From: a virus
Strand: one strand, 5' to 3'
Length of the DNA stretch: 20,189 nt
Virus record (IMG/VR): IMGVR_UViG_3300007229_000134
Location: 1 to 20,189 of that record
The notes beneath the pieces were generated by a model. The model saw only the letters and a program-made list of their open reading frames with translations, did not search any database and was not told the origin of the DNA. Shown here in pieces: positions 1 through 7,586 of the stretch; the first letter of the stretch is position 1, and each line of letters opens with the position of its first letter. The position numbers and the translations under genes were made by a program.

Positions 1-225
1 AAAACGTTTTGTGGCTTATTAGGGCGTTTGATACCTGCCACCGTCGCTATCGCTGTAACTCACAAGATTGATCTAGCGGCAATGATGCAATTAGCAGACA
101 CAAACGTGCAACGTTTAAACGCACCCGATACAATAGAACACGAACAATCTAATACCGTTATAGTTGAGCAAGTAGTAAGCGATATTCAACCTATGGATAA
201 TAACCCAATGAAATCAAAGACTTAG
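1..225 (+). CDS. C-terminal end of a gene cut by the window start; possible small terminase subunit
   Basis: The frame is open from base 1 to a TAG at 223-225, giving 74 residues of a protein whose start lies outside the window. A TTG at 28 could in theory start it, but it has no ribosome binding site and the frame is open upstream, so a truncated gene is the better reading. The visible part begins with a short hydrophobic stretch (GLLGRLIPATVAIAV, about residues 5-19), then a mixed helix-like segment and an acidic, probably flexible tail rich in V, E, Q and N ending in MKSKT. Its position directly before the large terminase, and the LLGRLIP-type segment near the C-terminus, fit a small terminase subunit, which would bind the packaging site on phage DNA. 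That identity is inference from position and a weak motif only. Confidence 0.55.
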   Translation, partial: KTFCGLLGRLIPATVAIAVTHKIDLAAMMQLADTNVQRLNAPDTIEHEQSNTVIVEQVVSDIQPMDNNPMKSKT

Positions 226-445
226 CGTGTTTATGTTTCACGTTTTGACTTTCCATAATATACGTTATGCGATAACTAGCAGCGCAAGACGTTTAAACGT
301 GCTACGGTTTTACGTGTTTCGTTCTAGGCGTGATAGGGGGTACACCCACCCCCACCCCCAGATTTTCCCGCGCGCCTCTGTCTCTGGACCTGTCCAACGC
401 CCTACACGTAAAAATTTTCAGAAAATTTTTTTTTAGGAAAAATAA
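226..445 (+). promoter_or_regulatory. Non-coding leader of the terminase gene with C-rich tract and AT inverted repeat
   Basis: No convincing gene lies here. From left to right it holds an AT-rich part with a TTGACT (245-250) and a CATAAT (254-259) that are not spaced as one promoter; the palindrome ACGTTTAAACGT (289-300); a short hairpin GGGGGT/ACCCCC (336-341 with 348-353) followed by a repeated ACCCCC, giving strong strand asymmetry (342-360); and an AT-only inverted repeat AAAAATTTT/AAAATTTTT (410-418 with 422-430) running into a T tract to 434. The terminase ribosome binding site AGGAAA (435-440) follows directly. The region could hold a promoter, a packaging recognition site or a genome end. 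Nothing in the sequence decides between these. Confidence 0.5.
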
Positions 446-1975
446 ATGGCTAAACAAGAAGCACACCCCCAAGAGGAACAGTTAATGCTCAAGCTGTTCA
501 GTTTTAAAGATGATCCGCTTGGGTTTGTGCTGTACGCATTCCCGTGGGGACAACCCAACACACCCCTTGCTAATCACGATGGACCGCGTGATTGGCAACG
601 CAAGGCGCTTTCTCAAATGCGCGACCACATTTTAGAGAACAATCGAAAAGTAACACACGGTAATGTGCCAGAGCTTATGAAACTCGCAAGAGCGTCAGGG
701 CGTGGGATTGGGAAGTCAGCATTCCTTGCTTGGATTAGCATCTGGTTGTTTTCTTGTTTACCGTCTAGCACCGTTATTGTGTCAGCGAACACGGAGCAGC
801 AACTCAAGTCCACAACGTTTCCTGAGATTAGGAAGTGGGCAACGATGAGTATTAACAGCAGGTGGTTTGAACACAACGCAATGTCTCTTAGACCTGCGGA
901 ATGGTTAATTGAAGCTCTTAAAGCAACAACGGGTTATGATGATGCGTACTGGTATATCCAAGCACGGCTGTGGTCAGAAGAAGCGCCAGACGCCTATGCG
1001 GGTATCCACTCACAGATGGGGATGGCGGTTTTATTTGATGAGGCAAGCGGCATCCACTCAGCTATCTGGCCCGTGGCGCAAGGGTATTTTACAGACAAGA
1101 CAACACATAGGTTCTGGATTGCTATCTCTAATCCAAGAAACCCCAGTGGTGAGTTCTTTGAATGTTTCCACGGGAACAGGGACCAGTGGAATAACGAAAC
1201 GATAGACGGCAGAAGTGTTAATGAGAACGACCACACGCTGTATAATGACATCATATCTCAGTACGGCGAGGACTCCGACCAAGCCAGAGTTGAGGTGTAT
1301 GGGAAGTTCCCACGTCAGGGGGATTATCAGTTTATAGGTCGAGGGGATGTAGACGATGCAATAGCGCGTGAAGCGGTTGATGACCCCGGCGCGGCGTTAG
1401 TTATGGGTGTAGACCCGGCACGGTACGGGGATGATAGTGCGGTAATAGCATACCGCATAGGGCGAGACGCATCGTCCATACCGTTCGAGCGGTATAAGAG
1501 TTGTAGCATAACAGAGCTTGCGGAACACGTAGCGCGTGGGATTGAGAAGTATAAACCAAACGCGGTGTTTGTTGAGGGTGATGGGGTAGGCGGCGGTGTT
1601 GTAGACGTGCTAAAAGATAATAACTTTAATATTATAGAGGTTAAGACAGGGGGCGGCGCGCAGGATAAAGATGCGTATGCCAACCACCGGACAGAGATGT
1701 GGGGGCGGGTTAGAGATTGGCTACCAACCGCGTCACTGCCAGCTATAAAAGAACTTGCGGATGACCTGTGTGGGCCGATGTATGACTTTAATCTTAAAGG
1801 CCAGCTCAAGCTGGAGCCTAAAGAGAAAATGAAGAAACGCGGACACGCCAGCCCTGACTTTGCAGATGCGTTAGCTGTGACGTTTAGTCGTGTAATAGGT
1901 AGAACAGACGCGACGACAGGGCGCAGTAGAAGAAGACAGGTTGCAAATGATATGGATTATGATATGTTTGGATAG
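446..1975 (+). CDS. terL: Terminase large subunit (packaging ATPase-nuclease)
   Basis: This 509-residue protein is the DNA-packaging motor. It hydrolyses ATP to drive phage DNA through the portal into the prohead and cuts the concatemer with its C-terminal nuclease. The ATPase half shows a Walker A loop, GRGIGKS (residues 85-91), and a Walker B, VLFDE (195-199, with D198 and catalytic E199). The RNase-H-like nuclease half shows the expected acidic positions: D323 in GVDPARYGDDS, E377/D379 in FVEGDGVGGG, and D471/D474 in SPDFADALA. Length and domain order are normal for the family. The ATG at 446 has AGGAAA about five bases upstream. The gene is separated from the following structural genes by a strong terminator at 2020-2049. 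It uses many ATA, AGG, AGA and GGG codons, unlike the capsid gene. Confidence 0.96.
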   Translation: MAKQEAHPQEEQLMLKLFSFKDDPLGFVLYAFPWGQPNTPLANHDGPRDWQRKALSQMRDHILENNRKVTHGNVPELMKLARASGRGIGKSAFLAWISIWLFSCLPSSTVIVSANTEQQLKSTTFPEIRKWATMSINSRWFEHNAMSLRPAEWLIEALKATTGYDDAYWYIQARLWSEEAPDAYAGIHSQMGMAVLFDEASGIHSAIWPVAQGYFTDKTTHRFWIAISNPRNPSGEFFECFHGNRDQWNNETIDGRSVNENDHTLYNDIISQYGEDSDQARVEVYGKFPRQGDYQFIGRGDVDDAIAREAVDDPGAALVMGVDPARYGDDSAVIAYRIGRDASSIPFERYKSCSITELAEHVARGIEKYKPNAVFVEGDGVGGGVVDVLKDNNFNIIEVKTGGGAQDKDAYANHRTEMWGRVRDWLPTASLPAIKELADDLCGPMYDFNLKGQLKLEPKEKMKKRGHASPDFADALAVTFSRVIGRTDATTGRSRRRQVANDMDYDMFG

Positions 1976-2019
1976 TAAAGCGATACCCCCCTTTCGTTTT
2001 ACACCTCCCTGTTTAAACT

Positions 2020-2049
2020 TACTCCGGCCTTGCGCCGGAGTACTTTTTT
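2020..2049 (+). terminator. Intrinsic terminator after the large terminase
   Basis: A 9-base-pair GC-rich stem (TACTCCGGC at 2020-2028 with GCCGGAGTA at 2034-2042) closes a 5-base loop and is followed by six Ts (2044-2049). This is a textbook Rho-independent terminator. It lies 44 bases after the terminase stop and separates terminase from the portal-capsid run. The palindrome GTTTAAAC (2011-2018) ends one base before the stem. Confidence 0.9.
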
Positions 2050-2076
2050 GTGTTAGCGTTCAGAAATTAGTATTAT
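2048..2076 (+). promoter_or_regulatory. Possible sigma-70-type promoter for the head gene run
   Basis: TTGTGT (2048-2053) and TATTAT (2071-2076) are spaced by 17 bases. The -10 matches the bacterial consensus at five of six positions, the -35 at only three. It lies just downstream of the terminator and upstream of the first gene of the next unit, which makes it plausible. The predicted start near 2083 would leave an untranslated leader of only about 14 bases, with the ribosome binding site almost at the 5' end. Confidence 0.3.
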
Positions 2077-2096
2077 GTTATTATGGAGAGACAACT

Positions 2097-2309
2097 ATGG
2101 GCGGTATATTTAGTTCCCCTTCAATTCCTGCGCCCGCACCTGCGCCACCCCCACCAACGCGTTCGGACCCTGATGTTCAAGGGGCTGCGATAGACGCCCG
2201 CAGACGTTTGGCGGCAAGGTCAGGTCGCGCCAGTACTATCCTAACAAGTGGTCAGGGTGTGACCGATGAGACACCGTCTACGACTAAGACTTTGCTAGGA
2301 ACCGCGTAA
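2097..2309 (+). CDS. Small phage protein with proline-rich N-terminus and TLLGT tail, function unknown
   Basis: This 70-residue protein starts MGGIFSSP, continues with an alternating Pro/Ala stretch (about residues 8-20), then a basic segment (DARRRLAARSGRAS, about 32-45) and ends KTLLGTA. Small proteins with this layout are recurrent between terminase and portal in podoviruses and related phages; to my knowledge they have no assigned function. The ATG at 2097 is preferred over in-frame upstream codons because GGAGAG (2085-2090) sits six bases before it and the terminator lies further upstream. The stop overlaps the next start as TAATG, so the two are probably translationally coupled. The basic GRAS...TLLGT part recurs at the end of the next gene. 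Confidence 0.8.
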   Translation: MGGIFSSPSIPAPAPAPPPPTRSDPDVQGAAIDARRRLAARSGRASTILTSGQGVTDETPSTTKTLLGTA

Positions 2310-3220
2310 TGGGTGGTGAAGCAACAGGTGGGGGCGGCAATGACACCCAGACAAAGGTGGATAGCTTTAGGGCGTTCAGCGCACCGCCAGCACAACAACC
2401 AACTGGGTTTGACGCGGGCCGTGGACCGTCTATTACCGGAGCAGGTAATGGCACAATTAATGACAACGGCGGCGACGACGTTTTAAAAGGTGGAGCCAAC
2501 GCAGACTTGCTTGGAACACCAGCACCAGCACTAGGCAAGCCTGTAGATTTAACATCACCTTTAAACTCACCTAGAAGTTCATTATCTAGGCAAGCCGCGT
2601 TAGCTGGCAAAAGCGCGTTGTTGGGTACTTTAGGTTTACCCGGCAGCGGAAGTTTAACAGAAGAAGAACAAGCGCGGGTAGACGCTCAAGCTAAAGGTTT
2701 AAATAAAGCAGAAGAATTAGTAGGCGACACTGGAGGCGCTAGTGTTACACCTGCAACAGAAGGTTTACTAGGTCTTAAAAGTGAAGGTATAGGAATTAAA
2801 GGTGGTCGCCCCGGTGTAGCCAGCGCAACTAAAGTTGGTTTTGCAACTATGGTAGGCGCTGCTACCCCAATACCCGGCGCAATAGCTGCGGGACGCGCAA
2901 TTGATGTCAACACGGACTATGCACTGGGTTCTAAAACGTTTGATGGGTTTACACCAACAGACGGAAAATCTGGTGGTACTAACCCTTTTGGGGGTGGTGG
3001 ATTAGATAATAATATTATTGATAAATCACCTGAAACAGTTTCTAAACCAAATCAAGTAGCCGCTACCGCGCCCAATCAAAAATCCGCTCTTGAAACGCAA
3101 ATTGCAAATATAGTTAGTGAGCAAACCCGTTCGGCTAGACAACGCGGGAGAGCCGCATCTTCATCAACAGGCGCAAGCGGACAAGGGCAATATGCCTCAA
3201 GAACGCTGTTAGGAACGTAA
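2309..3220 (+). CDS. Low-complexity phage structural-region protein with TLLGT tail, function unknown
   Basis: This 303-residue protein has no fold I recognise. It is rich in Gly, Ala, Ser, Thr, Pro and Asn, with likely disordered stretches (about residues 1-90 and 195-300) around a central Gly/Ala-rich segment (about 150-200) that could be weakly hydrophobic. The last 30 residues (RQRGRAASSSTG...YASRTLLGT) repeat the pattern of the small protein just upstream. The ATG at 2309 overlaps the previous stop (TAATG), with AGGAA (2298-2302) in good position. The portal gene starts two bases after its stop, and the AGGAA encoding its own final LGT serves as the portal ribosome binding site. Position suggests a minor head or connector-associated component. 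This is inference. Confidence 0.75.
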   Translation: MGGEATGGGGNDTQTKVDSFRAFSAPPAQQPTGFDAGRGPSITGAGNGTINDNGGDDVLKGGANADLLGTPAPALGKPVDLTSPLNSPRSSLSRQAALAGKSALLGTLGLPGSGSLTEEEQARVDAQAKGLNKAEELVGDTGGASVTPATEGLLGLKSEGIGIKGGRPGVASATKVGFATMVGAATPIPGAIAAGRAIDVNTDYALGSKTFDGFTPTDGKSGGTNPFGGGGLDNNIIDKSPETVSKPNQVAATAPNQKSALETQIANIVSEQTRSARQRGRAASSSTGASGQGQYASRTLLGT

Positions 3221-3221
3221 T

Positions 3222-4841
3222 ATGGAAAATGACATTGCCACAGGTGTAATCAAACGGTACGACGCCCTTAAAGGCCAGCGTGGTACTTGGGAGAACCATT
3301 GGGAAGAGATAGCAGACAGGGTGATGCCCCGCTACTCTGGCTCTATGCAGTCTCCTGACAGTGGGATAACCCGTGGCGAGAAACGCACTAGCAAGATGTT
3401 TGACAGTACCGCCGCGTTAGGTCTTGAACGTTTTGCTGCTGCAATGGAGAGTATGCTAACACCGCGTAACAGTCGGTGGCACAGGTTAAGTGTAACAAAC
3501 CCAGACCTGTCAAAAGATCGTGAAGTAAAACTGTATTTTGAGCAGACAACTAACATACTGTTTAAACACCGCTACTCACCTAAAGCAAATTACTCTAGCC
3601 AACAGCATGAGGTCTACATGGGCCTTGGTGCGTTCGGTACGAGTGCTATATTTCCAGACGCGCATGATGATGGCGGCTTACGTTATCAATCTATAGACTT
3701 ACGGGAAATACTGTTTGATATGAGCCATCAAGGTATGGTGGACACAAGCTATCGTAAGTACAGCTTGACCGCACGTCAGATGCAACAGCGCGTCGATGTA
3801 AAACGCTGGGAAAGTATACCCGAAGCCATTAGTAAAGCGGTCAAGGACCAGCCTGATAAAAAGTTTGAAATTATACATTGTGTTCGGCCTCGTTCAGAAG
3901 TTGACCCGCGCAAGATGGATTACAGAGGTAAAAAGTTTGCCTCGTACTATGTCAGCGTCGAGGGTAAACACTTATTGAGCGAGGGTGGTTTTAACACCTT
4001 CCCCTATCCAATCAGCCGCTACGTCACTGGACCCGGTGAGATTTACGGGCGTTCACCCGCTATGTTGGTCTTGCCATCAATTAAAGTTCTTAATGAGCAG
4101 AAGAAAACAATGCTTAAGCAGGGTCACAGAGTTGTAGACCCCGTATTGCTATCCCATGACGACGGGGTGCTGGACTCGTTTAGTATGAAACCGGGAGCGA
4201 TGAACCCCGGTGGCGTATCTGCCGAAGGTCGATTGATGGTGCAGACGCTACCCACGGGCAACTTGGCAGCGGGTCAAGAGCTAATGGACATGGAAAGACA
4301 AGTAATAAACGACGGATTTTTAGTTAGTTTATTCCAAATCTTAGTGGATACACCAGCTATGACGGCTACTGAAGTGTTGGAGAGAGCCAGAGAAAAAGGC
4401 GCACTCCTATCACCTACAATGGGTCGTCAACAGTCTGAGATGCTTGGGCCTATGATTGATCGTGAGCTAGACCTTTTAAATATGCAGGGTTTACTGCCGC
4501 AGATGCCAGAGGCTTTGATTGAAGCAGAAGGCGAGTATGACGTGGCCTATGACAGCCCTCTCAGTCGCTCTCAGAGAGCCGAAGAAGCTACAGGCTACTT
4601 GCGCACCTTTGAGACGGCTATTGCTCACGCAAACACAACACAAGACCTCAGTGTTATGGACTATTTTAATACTGACGTAATCTACCCGGCTTTGGCTGAG
4701 ATTAACGCAATGCCTGAGAGTTGGATGAACGGACCAGAACAAATAGAAGCCTTACGACAGCAACGCGCTCAACAGCAACAGACACAGCAAATGATTGAGG
4801 CCGCACCCGCCGCCGCAGGTGTAATGAAAGCGTTAGGGTAA
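3222..4841 (+). CDS. Portal protein (head-to-tail connecting protein family)
   Basis: This 539-residue protein forms the dodecameric ring at one capsid vertex through which DNA enters and leaves and to which the tail attaches. The N-terminal half has the signature of the podovirus head-tail connector family (Pfam Head-tail_con type): an amphipathic start with W residues (TWENHWEEIADRVMPR), then LERFAAAMESMLTPRNSRWHRL, the VYMGLGAFGTSAIF block and the FPYPISRY...GEIYGRSPAM block (about residues 260-285). A C-terminal helical region ends in a Gln-rich tail (about 505-525), likely the crown or barrel part. Length is typical of the family. It starts at 3222 with TAGGAA six bases upstream, and its stop overlaps the next ATG (TAATG). 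Confidence 0.93.
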   Translation: MENDIATGVIKRYDALKGQRGTWENHWEEIADRVMPRYSGSMQSPDSGITRGEKRTSKMFDSTAALGLERFAAAMESMLTPRNSRWHRLSVTNPDLSKDREVKLYFEQTTNILFKHRYSPKANYSSQQHEVYMGLGAFGTSAIFPDAHDDGGLRYQSIDLREILFDMSHQGMVDTSYRKYSLTARQMQQRVDVKRWESIPEAISKAVKDQPDKKFEIIHCVRPRSEVDPRKMDYRGKKFASYYVSVEGKHLLSEGGFNTFPYPISRYVTGPGEIYGRSPAMLVLPSIKVLNEQKKTMLKQGHRVVDPVLLSHDDGVLDSFSMKPGAMNPGGVSAEGRLMVQTLPTGNLAAGQELMDMERQVINDGFLVSLFQILVDTPAMTATEVLERAREKGALLSPTMGRQQSEMLGPMIDRELDLLNMQGLLPQMPEALIEAEGEYDVAYDSPLSRSQRAEEATGYLRTFETAIAHANTTQDLSVMDYFNTDVIYPALAEINAMPESWMNGPEQIEALRQQRAQQQQTQQMIEAAPAAAGVMKALG

Positions 4842-5167
4842 TGGAACAGAAAAAACGAGACATACGCCCGCTTAAACAAGGAGAGTTTAGACAAAATAAA
4901 GACGGAACGCGCTCAACTGAAATAAGTAAGACAGTTACGCACCCTAACATTAACAACGGTGCGCCAACTAACATTCCTTCATTGTATGTAGTTAACGGCA
5001 AAGTTACAGAATTTCCTGATGACGACGAAGCGGTAAAAGCCGCACAAGATACAGGTTTACAGTTTCCTAGTTTTCCCGATATACCTTCCGCAGTTAAAGA
5101 TGCGCAAACGCGCAGCAACGAAGGCGGGATTGCCGCAGGTAAAATTGGTGAGGTAATTAAAGAGTGA
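4841..5167 (+). CDS. Small conserved phage protein between portal and scaffold, function unknown
   Basis: This 108-residue protein starts in the portal stop (TAATG) and ends in a GTGA overlap with the next gene. The middle (IPSLYVVNGKVTEFPDDDEAVKAAQDTGLQ, about residues 46-75) and FPSFPDIPSAVKDAQTRSNEGG (about 76-97) form a recognisable small-phage-protein pattern that I associate with proteins next to portals in BPP-1-like and other podoviruses. The N-terminal 35 residues are strongly basic and charged. No catalytic motif or membrane segment is visible. It is probably a minor head or assembly factor, by position only. Confidence 0.8.
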   Translation: MEQKKRDIRPLKQGEFRQNKDGTRSTEISKTVTHPNINNGAPTNIPSLYVVNGKVTEFPDDDEAVKAAQDTGLQFPSFPDIPSAVKDAQTRSNEGGIAAGKIGEVIKE

Positions 5168-5415
5168 TAGATCGAGTTAAAAGCTATTTACGCACACGCG
5201 CTCAAGATTATCGTCAGGTCTTTTCGGGTGTTCACGGCGAACGGGTACTAGATGATCTAGCTAAGTTTTGCAGAGCGCACGAAAGTACATTTAATCCAGA
5301 CGCCCGAATGGAGGGCGTACTGCAAGGTCGAAGAGAAGTTTGGTTACGCATTGCGCGTCACCTTAAAATGACTGAAGAAGAACTTTGGTCACATTTTAAC
5401 CCCCAAGGAGATTAA
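5164..5415 (+). CDS. Bbp19-like small phage protein
   Basis: This 83-residue protein begins with GTG at 5164, overlapping the previous stop as GTGA. No better in-frame ATG exists near the N-terminus. The pattern AQDYRQVFSG.HGERVLDDLAKFCRAHESTF, then GRREVWLRIARHLKMTEEELW, fits the family named after Bordetella phage BPP-1 Bbp19: short, mostly helical proteins encoded between portal and scaffold. Their role is not known to me; position points to head assembly. The ribosome binding site of the scaffold gene (AAGGAG, 5405-5410) lies in its last codons, so the genes are likely coupled. Confidence 0.85.
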   Translation: MIDRVKSYLRTRAQDYRQVFSGVHGERVLDDLAKFCRAHESTFNPDARMEGVLQGRREVWLRIARHLKMTEEELWSHFNPQGD

Positions 5416-5420
5416 AACAC

Positions 5421-6299
5421 ATGGCTGAAGAAACAGGGTCCGTTGAAACGGGCAACCCAGAAGCAGCAGTAGACGCATCAGTATCCGCATCGGCAACACC
5501 CGGTCAACCTCCAGCAGCTACACAAGGCGCATGGATTGACAGTGTATCAGACACGGACCTACGCGGGTGGGCCGAAAACAAAGGACTACAAAACGGCAAC
5601 TTTGAAAATGTCCTTAATAGCTACCACAATCTTGAAAAGATGATGGGCGCAGATCGTGCAGGTCGTACAGTCACACTGTTAGATGACACATCTACACCAG
5701 AACAGACAGACACATTTTATAATCGTTTAGGTCGTCCAGAAACACCCGACGCGTATAGTTTTGCGTTAGGCGAAGGCGCGGACACTGCCCGTCTTGATGG
5801 GTTACGGGCCACTGCCCACCAGCTAGGTATTACGGACAAGCAGTTCTCTGGGCTTGCAGAAGCCGACAGCGCGTACTTCTCTAATGTAGTTGAGCAACAG
5901 GGTCAGGCAGAACAACTGGCTGCTGTAGACGCGGAAAACGCATTACGACAAGAGTGGGGCGCAGCGTTTGACCAGAACATACAAGGTGTTGAGCAATACG
6001 CGGCGCAGCTTGGTATGACAGAAGCACACTTAGTTGGTTTGCGTGATAGCATGGGGCCAGTTGAAGCCATGAAGTTTGTCCATAGTCTTGGCGGCAAACT
6101 TGGCGAAGATTCAGTAGACCAAGGTGAAAGCGTCACGGGTGGAATGTTAACTCCCGCCGCAGCGCAACAGCAGCTTGGTGAGTTGTCTATGAACAAAGAA
6201 TATATGGAAGCGTGGTTAAATCGCACACACCCCGGTCATAAAGCTGCGGTAGAAAAGAAATCTACTCTGGCACGTCAAGCCGCAGGGCAAGCACCATGA
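5421..6299 (+). CDS. Capsid scaffolding (assembly) protein
   Basis: This 292-residue acidic, Ala/Gln-rich, helix-prone protein lies between portal-associated genes and the capsid gene, where the internal scaffold is found. After a disordered Ala/Ser/Pro N-terminus (about 1-38) comes WAENKGLQNGNFENVLNSYHNLEKMMGADRAGRTVTL (about 50-87) and RLGRPETPDAYSFALGEG (about 103-120), a pattern typical of podovirus scaffold proteins. Long helical segments (about 120-235) follow, then a C-terminal segment with NKEYMEAWLNRTHPGHKAAVEK that could bind capsid protein. The ATG at 5421 has AAGGAG ten bases upstream. The stop overlaps the next start as ATGA. Scaffold coats the inside of the prohead and leaves before or during packaging. 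Confidence 0.85.
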   Translation: MAEETGSVETGNPEAAVDASVSASATPGQPPAATQGAWIDSVSDTDLRGWAENKGLQNGNFENVLNSYHNLEKMMGADRAGRTVTLLDDTSTPEQTDTFYNRLGRPETPDAYSFALGEGADTARLDGLRATAHQLGITDKQFSGLAEADSAYFSNVVEQQGQAEQLAAVDAENALRQEWGAAFDQNIQGVEQYAAQLGMTEAHLVGLRDSMGPVEAMKFVHSLGGKLGEDSVDQGESVTGGMLTPAAAQQQLGELSMNKEYMEAWLNRTHPGHKAAVEKKSTLARQAAGQAP

Positions 6300-6520
6300 G
6301 CGCACAGACTAGGTTAGAAGCGTTAAAATTAGCTGTGCAATCTGGATTAGAAAGTAGCGACATTCTTGTACTAGCTGAAGAGTACGCAAACTTTATTGAA
6401 GGGAGCGCAACCGTTGTCAAGATTAACCAAACGCCACCAGAAACAGAGATTGTCCCGACGCAGAGTGCTACCCCCAACGAAAATCAACAACAACGGCGAT
6501 CTCGAAAGGGTCGTCGTTAA
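6296..6520 (+). CDS. Small basic-tailed protein upstream of the capsid gene, function unknown
   Basis: This 74-residue protein overlaps the scaffold stop (ATGA). Residues 1-35 form a likely helix pair (TRLEALKLAVQSGLESSDILVLAEEYANFIEG), a pattern seen in small proteins beside phage capsid genes. A flexible linker rich in T, P, Q and N follows, then a very basic end, RRSRKGRR, that could touch nucleic acid or the acidic scaffold. No function is known to me. The gene is followed by the 196-base structured leader of the capsid gene. Confidence 0.7.
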   Translation: MSAQTRLEALKLAVQSGLESSDILVLAEEYANFIEGSATVVKINQTPPETEIVPTQSATPNENQQQRRSRKGRR

Positions 6521-6716
6521 AATAAAAAATAACAAACGGGTTGCTTTTTTGTAGTTGACGTAATAATCTTGCATCAAGCGCACCAATGATGGTGTACGAA
6601 ACGGCTACCTCTGATAACCTTCGGGCCAGTAACCAGCCTTATTAGTTTGGCCCCAAGTTTCTTGGATAAGCCTTCCAGCTCTGTTTTTAACCGGATAGAA
6701 GGAAGGCATATTAACC
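6521..6716 (+). promoter_or_regulatory. Structured 5' leader of the major capsid gene, with ribosome binding site in a stem
   Basis: No gene is seen in these 196 bases. Four possible hairpins follow one another: CACCA/TGGTG (6581-6585 with 6590-6594, loop atga); GGGCCA/TGGCCC (6623-6628 with 6648-6653), extendable by AAC/GTT after a bulge; CCAAG/CTTGG (6653-6657 with 6661-6665); and GCCTTCC/GGAAGGC (6670-6676 with 6701-6707). The last stem contains the GGAAGG ribosome binding site used by the ATG at 6717, so folding could limit translation. Near the start, TTGCTT (6541-6546) and AATAAT (6562-6567) could be a weak promoter with a 15-base spacer, and a run of six Ts (6545-6550) lacks a good terminator stem. 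The pairings were found by eye and no energies were computed. Confidence 0.55.
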
Positions 6717-7583
6717 ATGTCTAATGAAATCCTCGATTGGTCAGTGATTGACTATAAATCGACAGTAGAACATCTCTTACAACAAAGAGGTTCTAAATTC
6801 CGTTCAACCGTTATGGAAGATAGCTATAACGGTAAAGCTGGCGCAGCAGTTAACCAAATTGGTGCTGTAAACGCTCAACTCAAAACAACTCGTCATTCTG
6901 ACACACCATTAATCGAAACACCTCATGATAAGCGTTGGGTTTATCCTAGCGATTACGAATGGGCTGATTTGATTGATGATCAAGACAAGCTACGCATTAT
7001 CGCTGATCCAACCTCACCATACGCTATCAACGGCGCAATGGCTCTAGGTCGGGCTATGGATGATGTTATCATTGCGGCTGCTACAGGCACTGCTAAAACA
7101 GGCGAAGACGGCACTGTTTCCACAGCGTTCCCCGCTGCACAAACTGCTAGTACTACAGCGGGTGGATTAACTATTGCCAAGCTACGTGAAGCTATGCAGT
7201 TGTTAATTGCAGCAGAAGTCGATGTAGACAACGAAGAACTATATTGTGCTATTGGCGCTCAACAGCACGATGACTTGTTAGGTCAAACTCAAGCAATTAG
7301 CTTGGATTTCACAACCAAACCTGTACTTGTTGATGGTCGCATTAAGTCGTTCATGGGTTTCAATTTCATAGACAGCCAACGTCTAGCACTCTCTGGTACA
7401 GATCGTACCGCAGTATGTTGGGCTAAATCTGGATTGCATCTTGGTTTATGGAATGACATCAATGCACGTATCACTGAACGTGATGACAAATCTTATTCAA
7501 CACAAGTTTATCTAAAGGCTACCTTTGGCGCTACTCGTGTAGAAGAGAAAAAAGTCGTCGCAATCACTTGTTCGGAGGCTTAA
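6717..7583 (+). CDS. Major capsid protein (Phage_capsid_2 / BPP-1 Bbp17-like)
   Basis: This 288-residue protein builds the icosahedral shell. It carries the family pattern: STVEHLLQQRGSKFRSTV near the N-terminus (about residues 15-32), RHSDTPLIETPHDKRWVYPSDYEWADLIDDQDKLR (about 60-95) and DPTSPYAINGAMALGRAMDDVIIAAATGTA (about 98-127), followed by a variable domain and WAKSGLHLGLWNDINARI near the C-terminus. BPP-1's capsid protein of this kind has an HK97-like fold with altered topology (established for that phage); the same fold here is inference. It is somewhat shorter than many relatives. The ATG at 6717 has GGAAGG ten bases upstream, inside a possible stem. Codons GGT, GCT and CGT with many ATC and AAC suggest high expression. 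Confidence 0.93.
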   Translation: MSNEILDWSVIDYKSTVEHLLQQRGSKFRSTVMEDSYNGKAGAAVNQIGAVNAQLKTTRHSDTPLIETPHDKRWVYPSDYEWADLIDDQDKLRIIADPTSPYAINGAMALGRAMDDVIIAAATGTAKTGEDGTVSTAFPAAQTASTTAGGLTIAKLREAMQLLIAAEVDVDNEELYCAIGAQQHDDLLGQTQAISLDFTTKPVLVDGRIKSFMGFNFIDSQRLALSGTDRTAVCWAKSGLHLGLWNDINARITERDDKSYSTQVYLKATFGATRVEEKKVVAITCSEA

Positions 7584-7586
7584 ATA

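Noticed and set aside
227-436. A 69-codon plus-strand open frame in the terminase leader
   Set aside because: It starts with GTG without a ribosome binding site, covers the C-rich and AT-repeat low-complexity tracts, and its translation has no protein-like pattern.
1327-1809. A 160-codon minus-strand open frame inside terminase
   Set aside because: It lies opposite the conserved nuclease domain of terminase, has a Ser/Pro/Thr-rich shadow composition and no ribosome binding site worth noting.
1941-2096. Upstream extension of the 70-residue protein to a start at 1941
   Set aside because: It would overlap the terminase end and read through the strong terminator. The ATG at 2097 has GGAGAG at ideal distance and gives the MGGIFSSP start seen in this protein type.
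6513-6550. A terminator after the small basic protein gene, suggested by six Ts at 6545-6550
   Set aside because: Only three- or four-base AT-rich pairings precede the T run. The stem is far weaker than those at 2020 and 8056.
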